Positions 1-5,099 of a DNA stretch of 10,036 nt are shown here, piece by piece. Below the pieces are notes generated by a model. It had not been told where the DNA came from. It ran no database searches and saw only the letters and a program-made list of their open reading frames with translations. The position numbers and the translations under genes were made by a program. Source of the DNA: Propionibacterium sp. (GTDB taxonomy: Bacteria; Actinomycetota; Actinomycetes; Propionibacteriales; Propionibacteriaceae); contig DURG01000251.1 in assembly GCA_012837465.1 (NCBI GenBank), positions 1 through 10,036 of the forward strand. The letters are read 5' to 3'. How positions within the stretch are numbered: position 1 is the first letter of the stretch; every line of letters starts with the position of its first letter.

Positions 1-272
1 GCCGTCGGGTCGGGCGCGCCGGGCGTGGCGACAGGCATGTCGGGGTGTTCCGCGGGTGCCGGTGCGGCGCCCTTCGCGGAGGGGGCAGGCTTCTTGGGTG
101 CGGGCTCTTCGCTCTTTGCTGCGAAGGCTTCGCGGACGCGGCGCACGACAGGTGCTTCCAGCGTCGAGGATGGGCCGCGAACGTATTCTCCGTTCTCACC
201 CAGCCAGGCCAACAGTTCCTTACTGGTCTTTCCGATTTCCTTGGCGATCTCGTGGACGCGAGGCTTTGCCAC
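1..272 (-). CDS. infB: Translation initiation factor IF-2, N-terminal fragment (runs off the left edge)
   Basis: The GTG start is at 272 and about 90 codons are inside the window; the C-terminus lies beyond base 1. The product begins VAKPRVHEIAKEIGKTSKEL and continues through a segment containing SSTLEAPVVRRVREAF. This is the IF2_N helical subdomain (about residues 1-50) typical of bacterial IF-2. It is followed by a Pro/Ala/Lys-rich linker, as expected for actinobacterial IF-2, which has a long low-complexity N-terminal extension. The GTPase and fMet-tRNA-binding domains are not in the window. IF-2 is the GTPase that brings initiator tRNA to the 30S subunit. The start is supported by AAGGAG at 277-282, four bases before GTG. 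It is the last visible gene of the rimP-nusA-ylxR-infB set and has an unusual leader (273-411). Confidence 0.95.
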   Translation of the reverse strand, partial: MAKPRVHEIAKEIGKTSKELLAWLGENGEYVRGPSSTLEAPVVRRVREAFAAKSEEPAPKKPAPSAKGAAPAPAEHPDMPVATPGAPDPT

Positions 273-286
273 TACTCTCCTTCAGC

Positions 287-310
287 GGCCCGACCTCCAA
301 GGCGCGGACC
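287..310 (-). promoter_or_regulatory. Hairpin just upstream of the infB Shine-Dalgarno sequence
   Basis: On the minus strand GGTCCG (310-305) can pair with CGGGCC (292-287), six pairs including one G-U, with a 12-base loop. The 5' foot is the last base of the TAG stop of the third mini-ORF. The 3' foot is four bases from AAGGAG (282-277) of infB. A ribosome stopped at that TAG would cover and probably melt the stem. This placement suggests control of infB initiation. The pairing is seen in the sequence; the role is inferred. Confidence 0.45.
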
Positions 311-352
311 TAGTTGTGCTTGGTCATCGTTGGGTACTCATCGAGTGGTCAT
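310..352 (-). promoter_or_regulatory. Chain of three ATGA-coupled mini-ORFs in the infB leader
   Basis: Three tiny minus-strand reading frames follow one another with 4-base stop/start overlaps. ORF1 (352-338) encodes MTTR and ends in TGA; ORF2 (341-324) encodes MSTQR and ends in TGA; ORF3 (327-310) encodes MTKHN and ends in TAG. Each junction is ATGA, the classic geometry for termination-reinitiation. An AAGG-like sequence (370-365) lies 12 bases upstream of the first ATG. The infB GTG lies 37 bases after the last stop, beyond a hairpin. The peptides are too short to be folded proteins, so the chain is read as a regulatory relay. From memory, and not checked here, infB leaders of other actinobacteria such as Streptomyces carry similar ATGA-linked short frames. 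Function is inferred; translation of the frames is not shown. Confidence 0.55.
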
Positions 353-378
353 GAGCTTCTAGCCCACCTTCTGGTTGT

Positions 379-392
379 CGCCCTCTCGGGCG
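379..392 (-). promoter_or_regulatory. Small GNRA-loop hairpin at the start of the infB leader
   Basis: On the minus strand CGCCC (392-388) pairs with GGGCG (383-379) around a GAGA tetraloop, a stable GNRA-type hairpin. It lies between the ylxR stop and the mini-ORF chain. With the hairpin at 287-310 it makes the 139-base ylxR-infB gap a structured leader rather than plain spacer. A five-pair stem can occur by chance in GC-rich DNA. Confidence 0.35.
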
Positions 393-411
393 GGGAACGA
401 TGTGGCCACGC

Positions 412-660
412 TCAGCGCGGGCCGTCCACCATCATATCGCGCTGTGGCCCGCGCTTCCACTTGGCGTTGGGGCCGAAGGCCCGCCGGATGGCCTGGCGGC
501 GCTCCGCAACGTCGGCGCAGCCCTCGTGGAGGTAGGCGCCGCGGCCGGGCAGCCGGGGGGCCGTGCCGTCGACCACGTCGTTGCCGACCCGCACCAACCG
601 GATCATCGCCGACTGGTCGTCGACAGCGCGACAACCGATGCAGGTGCGTTGGGGATCCAC
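412..660 (-). CDS. ylxR: YlxR family (DUF448) RNA-binding protein
   Basis: The product is 82 residues, a normal size for YlxR. RTCIGCR (residues 5-11) and LPGRGAYLH (37-45) are the two signature blocks of the family, followed by C48 and basic residues. The family forms a small nucleic-acid-binding fold and is usually encoded between nusA and infB. Its molecular role is poorly settled; effects on transcription and on RNase P have been proposed in some bacteria. The GTG start at 660 is chosen because the protein then begins MDPQRTC, matching the family, and because a TAG lies in the same frame at 672-670. Only nine bases separate the upstream LTA-synthase-like gene from this start and no strong Shine-Dalgarno sequence is visible, so translation is probably coupled to that gene. 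The usual neighbour nusA is about 4.4 kb away. Confidence 0.93.
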   Translation of the reverse strand: MDPQRTCIGCRAVDDQSAMIRLVRVGNDVVDGTAPRLPGRGAYLHEGCADVAERRQAIRRAFGPNAKWKRGPQRDMMVDGPR

Positions 661-669
661 CGGGCCAGC

Positions 670-2535
670 CTACTGGTACGCGTCGTACCAACGCTCCGCG
701 TCGAGGTACCACGCGATGGCCTTCTCGCGGCTGGCCTCCATCCAGTCGTCGTCGGTGACGGTGGCGAGGTCGACGCGCTCATAGTTGTCCTCGGCAAGGT
801 TGAACACCTCGTCGCGCCGGTCACCGAAGTGGTGGATGAGCTTGCGGTCCCCGTCGAGCACCGCGGTGCAGCGGCCACGCACCCAGCAACTGACGATCAC
901 GGGGCCTTGGGGCTGACCGGAGTAGAGCGAGGGCTGGTACTCGACCTCGCCGGTCAGGTCGAAGCCGAGGGCGTCGACGGCGGTGGGCATCAGCGCGAAC
1001 TGGTTGACGGGGCCGTCGATGGCCTCGGGTGCGCGGAGGGGGTCGTGCACCATCATGGGGATGCGCGCACCCTCCTCGTAGATCGTGTTGTCGTGCTGGT
1101 AGACGCGGTGCTCACCGAAGCCCTCGCCGTGATCACCCGTGATGACGAAGACCGTGTCCTCGTAGAGGCCCATCTCCTTGAACATGTCGATCACGTTGCC
1201 GACGAAGCGGTCCTGGACGTGCACGGCATTGAGGTAGGTGTTGAGCAGCGGGCGGTCCACGAAGTCGATCGGGTCGTTGCCCTCGACCTCGTAGTCATGG
1301 TGCGCCGTGACGGTGAGGAAGCTGAGCATGAACGGCTTCTCGCGGACGGTACCCAGCCAGTTGCGGGCAGGCCCCAGCATGATGTCGTCCTCGTAGCCGA
1401 AGTAGTTGGCCTTGCGGAAGCCAGTGTTGTCCATCTTGTTCACCGGGATGAACCGGTGGAAACCGAGGTTGGCCACGGTGTCGCGGCGGCGCTCGAAATG
1501 CTCGGTGGCCGACTGCAGGAAGGCCGTCGTGTAGCCCTGCTCGGCCAGCAGTTCGGGAAGGCAGCGCTGCGGCAGGCCGCCCTCATCCGCTTCGGTGTTG
1601 TCGCTGTCCGTGGGCGGCGCCATGCCGCAGTGGATGGACACCAACGACTTCGAGGTGTGCGGCAGGACCGTGTACCCGCGCTCGGGAGTGGTGCTCTGCC
1701 TGGCGAGTTCGTCGAGCACCGGCGTCACGGGCTGTTTCGTCTCGGGGAACGCGGAGGTGGCGCGCTGGGATTCGAGCGTGATCACCACCAGGTTGCGGTG
1801 CTTCTCCCCAGCCCTCGGGACCAGGCTCGTGGTGGTGGGATCCGGCAGGGGCGCCTCTGACGCGAGCGCCTCGGGGTAGGCGCTCGCCTCCCTGATGGGG
1901 GTCACGGCCAACTGCACGGTGGGCGCGAGCGAGAACGCGGCGGAGGTCGTGGGAGCGGTCCAGGTGGCGGCCAACAGAAGGGTGGCGGTGCCGGCGACGG
2001 CCATGCGGCGCACGTTCACGCTCACGGAGCCGCGCAGCAGGCGCGAGACCCACGGGCCCAGCAGGCCGGGCGCGATGGCGCACCAGGCCACGACCCCGAT
2101 CAGCAACCCGACGGTGTTTCCGTCGACCTGCGACTTGATCAGGCCGGAGAGGGCATCTGCCTCCTCGAAGGCGAGCACGACCTGGGCCAGCGTGAGGGGG
2201 TTGCCGGTGCGCAGCGCGTAGGCGTGGTTCATGACCACGTGGATGCCGATGACGGCAGTGAGCAGTTGGGCCAGGCTCACGAGCGACCACCGGATGCGGG
2301 GCCGGCGCACGTACAGCAGCAGCACGGCCCAGAGGAGCGTCCAGGCCAACCCGAAGGCGACGTCCGAGGACAGCTTGACGGCGAACTCGCCGAAGTCGGC
2401 GTTGGGGAAGAACCGGCCGATGCGTTCCGACTTCAGCCACACCCCGAGCACGACGAACGGGACCATGAGGACGATGAGTCGTCCCCATGGCCGCCGTCGA
2501 GGTGAACGGGAGGTGTCCGTGCGGTGAACAGTCAT
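670..2535 (-). CDS. LTA-synthase-like membrane protein of the sulfatase / alkaline phosphatase superfamily
   Basis: A 621-residue protein with an N-terminal membrane part (hydrophobic segments near 20-34, 57-76, 83-104, 142-163 and 178-194) and an extracellular catalytic domain from about 247. This is the architecture of lipoteichoic acid synthase LtaS and related phosphoglycerol transferases. Likely metal and catalytic residues are E255 in ITLESQ, T294 in PHTSKS (predicted nucleophile), H412/H413 in TAHHDYE, and D468/H469 in GDHGEGFGEH. A nucleophilic Thr, not the Cys/Ser of true sulfatases, argues for phosphoglycerol-type transfer or phosphodiester cleavage. Cysteine pairs C303/C325 and C550/C556 could form external disulfides. 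The exact substrate (LTA-like polymer, glycolipid or other) cannot be told. The ATG at 2535 has no clear Shine-Dalgarno sequence; a promoter-like element ends nine bases upstream. The gene sits unusually between nusA and ylxR and is probably co-transcribed with ylxR. Confidence 0.85.
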   Translation of the reverse strand: MTVHRTDTSRSPRRRPWGRLIVLMVPFVVLGVWLKSERIGRFFPNADFGEFAVKLSSDVAFGLAWTLLWAVLLLYVRRPRIRWSLVSLAQLLTAVIGIHVVMNHAYALRTGNPLTLAQVVLAFEEADALSGLIKSQVDGNTVGLLIGVVAWCAIAPGLLGPWVSRLLRGSVSVNVRRMAVAGTATLLLAATWTAPTTSAAFSLAPTVQLAVTPIREASAYPEALASEAPLPDPTTTSLVPRAGEKHRNLVVITLESQRATSAFPETKQPVTPVLDELARQSTTPERGYTVLPHTSKSLVSIHCGMAPPTDSDNTEADEGGLPQRCLPELLAEQGYTTAFLQSATEHFERRRDTVANLGFHRFIPVNKMDNTGFRKANYFGYEDDIMLGPARNWLGTVREKPFMLSFLTVTAHHDYEVEGNDPIDFVDRPLLNTYLNAVHVQDRFVGNVIDMFKEMGLYEDTVFVITGDHGEGFGEHRVYQHDNTIYEEGARIPMMVHDPLRAPEAIDGPVNQFALMPTAVDALGFDLTGEVEYQPSLYSGQPQGPVIVSCWVRGRCTAVLDGDRKLIHHFGDRRDEVFNLAEDNYERVDLATVTDDDWMEASREKAIAWYLDAERWYDAYQ

Positions 2536-2544
2536 GTCGGAGCA

Positions 2545-2574
2545 ATGTTAATCGCTGCGCGGCCACTCCCCCAA
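2545..2574 (-). promoter_or_regulatory. Possible promoter of the LTA-synthase-like gene
   Basis: On the minus strand TTGGGG (2574-2569) and TAACAT (2550-2545) are separated by 18 bases, a passable -35/-10 pair. The ATG at 2535 is nine bases after the -10 box and no Shine-Dalgarno sequence precedes it, so the transcript may be leaderless or nearly so. The match to consensus is moderate. If real, this promoter would also drive ylxR-infB. Confidence 0.35.
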
Positions 2575-2580
2575 TGGCCG
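2560..2580 (-). terminator. GC-rich hairpin after the baeRF gene (weak terminator or operator candidate)
   Basis: CGGCCA (2560-2565) pairs perfectly with TGGCCG (2575-2580) around a nine-base loop. It lies 17 bases past the baeRF stop and overlaps the candidate -35 box of the next gene. There is no T-tract on either strand, so intrinsic termination would be poor. It could instead be an operator or chance. Confidence 0.25.
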
Positions 2581-2596
2581 TTACCGCTCCGTGACG

Positions 2597-3709
2597 TCAG
2601 TAGCGGAAGATTGCGCGCACCGGGGGTGCGTCATCCGCCTCGCTGACGGCGATCGATCCGCTGTTGCGCAGCGTGTGGGCGATCAGGGCGTCGACCTCGT
2701 CGACGATGAGGTTCGCCTGGCCGTCGGCTGCCGTGGGAGCAGGGTGGAGCAGCAGCGTGTCGACGCGGCCCTCCTCTGCGGCTTGGGCGATGTACGCCAC
2801 GTCCTCGGACGCCTTGCCGGTGCCGACCAACTGGTGATAGCGGTCCTGCAGTTCATCGTCGCCCTTGCGCAGCGCCCGTTCGGCGATGGGCCAGGCCTTC
2901 TCGTGCAGTTCGCGCGCACCGAGGTGCTCGGGGTTGCCGGTGACCATCTCATCGAGGATGTTCCTGCGGTCGCTGATGGAGCGGAAGGTGGTGCCGTGTT
3001 CGGCCACGCCAGCCAGGATCATGGGGCGCTGGGTTGCCCTGCCGAGCACTTCGTCGACGCCCTCGGAGACGTAGCGGAAGAAGCGCTCCAGCTCCACGGT
3101 GCCGACGTCGCCGTCGCCCCCGTGGCCGTGGAAGTTGGCCACGTCGCCGCCATGGCTCTGGGGCGAGTGCTGCAACTGCGTCTGGTGGTCACGGTCGGTG
3201 AACACCTCGTCGACGGCGGTGGGGGTGTCCTCGCCGAACGAGACCTCACCCATGGAGGCGCGGGTGCCCTCGAAGAGGCGCACGCTGTTGCCAGAGAGCG
3301 CCAGCAGGTCGAAGGAGCCGCCGACGGCGGAGATGAACGTCGCGAGCGGGGCGAGGCGGGGGTGGTCCCCGACCGAGACCTCGTCCGGCAGTTCGGCCGG
3401 GAGACGGAAGGTGCGGGCCAGCCCGGGCGCGGAGTATGCCGCGAGGCCGTCGGACTGGTTGAGCCAGAAGTCCCTCTGCTGGGCGAGCTCGCGCAGCGGG
3501 GCAAGCACCGCGTCGGCCTCCTCACGGCCTTCGAGTTCGGCCTCGGCGAGCTTGAGGAGGTTCTGGAACTGGGAGCGGGCAGCCAGGCTCTCGCGGCCGG
3601 TGCGGTGGGTGGGCAGCAGGATCGAAACCCATGGCCCCTCCTTGCGTGCAGCCTCCGCGAGGAAGTCCTCGTCGACGACGTCGAGGTTGGGCAGTGTCCG
3701 TTCGGTCAT
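2597..3709 (-). CDS. baeRF family 3 protein (bacterial archaeo-eukaryotic release-factor-like)
   Basis: A 370-residue soluble protein with no signal peptide. Near the N-terminus is the segment PWVSILLPTHRTGRE (26-40), and a His/Gly-rich loop (about 181-202) contains FHGHGG (193-198). These, with ILAGVAEHGT (231-240) and a downstream GNPEHLGARELHEKAWP block (258-274), fit the bacterial aeRF1-superfamily family 3 pattern as I recognise it. Such proteins are distant relatives of eukaryotic/archaeal RF1, Pelota and ribosomal L7Ae-like modules, and are proposed to act in ribosome rescue or stress. I see no canonical GGQ peptide-release motif, so catalysis of peptidyl-tRNA hydrolysis is doubtful. 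The ATG at 3709 is backed by GAAAGG (3724-3719), nine bases upstream. A strong terminator hairpin lies between this gene and rpfB, so it is probably a separate unit. Family assignment is fairly sure; function is not. Confidence 0.8.
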   Translation of the reverse strand: MTERTLPNLDVVDEDFLAEAARKEGPWVSILLPTHRTGRESLAARSQFQNLLKLAEAELEGREEADAVLAPLRELAQQRDFWLNQSDGLAAYSAPGLARTFRLPAELPDEVSVGDHPRLAPLATFISAVGGSFDLLALSGNSVRLFEGTRASMGEVSFGEDTPTAVDEVFTDRDHQTQLQHSPQSHGGDVANFHGHGGDGDVGTVELERFFRYVSEGVDEVLGRATQRPMILAGVAEHGTTFRSISDRRNILDEMVTGNPEHLGARELHEKAWPIAERALRKGDDELQDRYHQLVGTGKASEDVAYIAQAAEEGRVDTLLLHPAPTAADGQANLIVDEVDALIAHTLRNSGSIAVSEADDAPPVRAIFRY

Positions 3710-3767
3710 GGGGCCTTACCTTTCGTTGGGGTCCTGATCTCCGGGAACATTCCACCATACCGAGCAG

Positions 3768-3810
3768 ACAAGGACCGCCGCTCACCCCGAGGGCGAGCGG
3801 CGGTCCTTGT
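3768..3810 (-). terminator. Strong terminator hairpin after rpfB
   Basis: A perfect 16-base inverted repeat, ACAAGGACCGCCGCTC (3768-3783) with GAGCGGCGGTCCTTGT (3795-3810), surrounds an 11-base loop. It begins 11 bases after the rpfB stop on the minus strand. The trailing minus-strand bases (TTGTCTGCTCGG) are only modestly T-rich, as is common for actinobacterial terminators. The stem is far longer than chance would give, so termination or 3'-end stabilisation of rpfB mRNA is likely. Confidence 0.8.
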
Positions 3811-3820
3811 GGGCCTGCGA

Positions 3821-4996
3821 TCAGGGCTTGCAGCTCCAGGGCTGCAGGCCGCGCTTTGCGTACAGGCGATTGGCGACGGTGATCTGCTCCTCGCGCGTGG
3901 CCTGATGCGGGTAGGCCGCGAAATCGGTGCCATTCACGGAGCGCCAGGTGGCCAGGTTGAACTGGAGGCCGCCGTAGTAGCCGTTGCCGGTGTTGATGTT
4001 CCAGCGGTTGGTCGACTCGCAGCGGGCGATGCGGTCCCACATCGCGGCGCGGCTCAGGTCGAGCGCCTTGCCGCTGGAGGCCCGCTTGGCCGGGGCCGGC
4101 TCGGAGGCCTCGTTGCTGGACGACTTCTCGGCCTTGGGCTTCGGCGCGGGCTTGGGCTTCGGAGGCTCCTTGGTGCCGATGGCCGTCACCTGGTGGACGG
4201 GCTGCTGCGACACGACACTCTCGGCCAGCGTGGAGCTGACGAGCACGCCGTCCTCGTAGACGTCGGTGTAGGTCTCGCGGGTCTTGCCGGCGACGCCCTT
4301 GGTGGTGACCTCCTGCTTGCCCTTGAGGAGCTTGCTGGACTTGACCGTCTTCTTCTGGAAGTCGATCGGCACCATCTTGGTGGACTGCTTGACCTCGACG
4401 TCGACGAAGACGACCTCCATGCCGTGCTCGAGGACGGTGTCGACGGCGGGGGTGACCTTGTCGTCGGCGTCGGGCTCGATCTCCTGGGCCTCGAGGGCCT
4501 CGGCGACGGTACCCGCAAGGCGGAGCTCGTGCGTCTGGCCGGCCGCGGTGACGGTGATGTCCTTGGCGGTCATGACGTCCAGCGTCAGACCCTCGCGGCC
4601 GATTGCGGCCGAGCGGGAGGCGGACAGCTTCGAATCGGCTTCGTCGATGCGCAGCATCTTGAGTGCGTCGCCGACGTTGCGGGCGGTGGTCCACAGCTCG
4701 CGTGCCTCGCCGTCGACGGTGACCTCGAGCGGCCGCGCATAGGCGACGCTGATCTCGAGGCCGTCGACGACCTTGGTCTCGGGGGCGGGGAGCACGACGT
4801 CATGCGTGCCCGGCTCGATGCCCTCGAGTTCCAGAACCTGGGCCACGGTGTTCTCACGCACGGCGATGGTCTTCGCCACGCCGTCGACCACCATGGTCAC
4901 GTCGTTCTTGTGCAGCGCGGTGGCCGCGCCCATGCCGCCGACGAGCGCCAGTGCGCTGACGCCTGCGGTGACAGGAACCCAGATCTTCTTCGCCAT
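3821..4996 (-). CDS. rpfB: RpfB-type resuscitation-promoting factor (secreted lytic transglycosylase)
   Basis: A 391-residue exported protein. Residues 1-28 form a signal or anchor (MAKK then a hydrophobic stretch). Three DUF348 (YabE-like) repeats follow (about 31-80, 88-138, 145-192), then a G5 domain (about 199-276), a Pro/Lys-rich linker (278-292), and a C-terminal Rpf domain (about 318-391). The Rpf domain shows WDRIARCES (320-328) with catalytic E327, GYYGGLQF (339-346) and conserved C326/C389 that probably form a disulfide. This is the RpfB order. The family cleaves peptidoglycan and helps dormant cells resume growth. The frame is open back to an ATG at 5077, but the ATG at 4996 is preferred because it places a Lys-rich signal start first and leaves the promoter-like element at 5049-5077 upstream. 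AGAGG lies about 13 bases before it, rather far. In mycobacteria rpfB sits in a tatD-rpfB-ksgA group, so the nusA location is unusual. Confidence 0.92.
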   Translation of the reverse strand: MAKKIWVPVTAGVSALALVGGMGAATALHKNDVTMVVDGVAKTIAVRENTVAQVLELEGIEPGTHDVVLPAPETKVVDGLEISVAYARPLEVTVDGEARELWTTARNVGDALKMLRIDEADSKLSASRSAAIGREGLTLDVMTAKDITVTAAGQTHELRLAGTVAEALEAQEIEPDADDKVTPAVDTVLEHGMEVVFVDVEVKQSTKMVPIDFQKKTVKSSKLLKGKQEVTTKGVAGKTRETYTDVYEDGVLVSSTLAESVVSQQPVHQVTAIGTKEPPKPKPAPKPKAEKSSSNEASEPAPAKRASSGKALDLSRAAMWDRIARCESTNRWNINTGNGYYGGLQFNLATWRSVNGTDFAAYPHQATREEQITVANRLYAKRGLQPWSCKP

Positions 4997-5026
4997 GTGC
5001 TTGCGATTACCTCTGACTAGGGGATG

Positions 5027-5042
5027 GCTGGGAATGCCCAGC
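5027..5042 (-). promoter_or_regulatory. Hairpin at the predicted 5' end of rpfB mRNA
   Basis: GCTGGG and CCCAGC form a perfect six-pair stem with a four-base loop. It starts almost exactly where the promoter candidate at 5049-5077 would place the transcription start, leaving a roughly 46-base leader to the ATG at 4996. A 5'-terminal stem could stabilise the transcript or be a regulatory site. Role inferred. Confidence 0.35.
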
Positions 5043-5048
5043 GAGATC

Positions 5049-5077
5049 AGGTTAACCCTTGGCTGAGAGAATTCCAA
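5049..5077 (-). promoter_or_regulatory. Candidate rpfB promoter
   Basis: On the minus strand TTGGAA (5077-5072) and TAACCT (5054-5049) are separated by exactly 17 bases. The matches to TTGACA and TATAAT are partial, but the spacing is ideal and the surrounding stretch is markedly AT-rich for this window. The -35 box overlaps the T-run after nusA, so nusA termination and rpfB initiation are packed together. Confidence 0.4.
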
Positions 5078-5099
5078 AAATTACCTGAGAATCTCTCAG
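5076..5099 (-). terminator. Short intrinsic-terminator-like hairpin directly after nusA
   Basis: CTGAGA-GAT-TCTCAG (5099-5085) begins on the base after the nusA stop and is followed, four bases later, by TTTTT (5080-5076). The stem is short (six pairs, tight loop), so termination may be partial. The same 5' arm can pair instead with TCTCTCAG (5070-5063), eight pairs, giving an alternative structure that would remove the terminator hairpin. Confidence 0.45.

Noticed and set aside
359..712. Minus-strand frame of 117 codons overlapping ylxR
   Set aside because: It is Arg/Pro/Gly-rich in the manner of an out-of-frame shadow, whereas the 412-660 frame carries the YlxR signatures.
400..1860. Plus-strand open frame of 486 codons
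   Set aside because: It is antisense to ylxR and the LTA-synthase-like gene and shows no recognisable domain; the minus-strand products have conserved catalytic motifs.
3743..3756. GGAA-N2-TTCC inverted repeat upstream of baeRF
   Set aside because: Only eight paired bases; too short to claim an operator in GC-rich DNA without copies elsewhere.
2591..5020. Plus-strand open frame of 809 codons
   Set aside because: It lies antisense to baeRF, the terminator hairpin and rpfB, and has Gly/Val/Asp/Leu-rich composition typical of a GC-rich shadow frame. The minus-strand genes have clear family signatures.
4997..5077. 27-codon N-terminal extension of rpfB from the ATG at 5077
   Set aside because: It would put a non-hydrophobic stretch before the signal peptide and would place the promoter-like element and leader hairpin inside the coding sequence.
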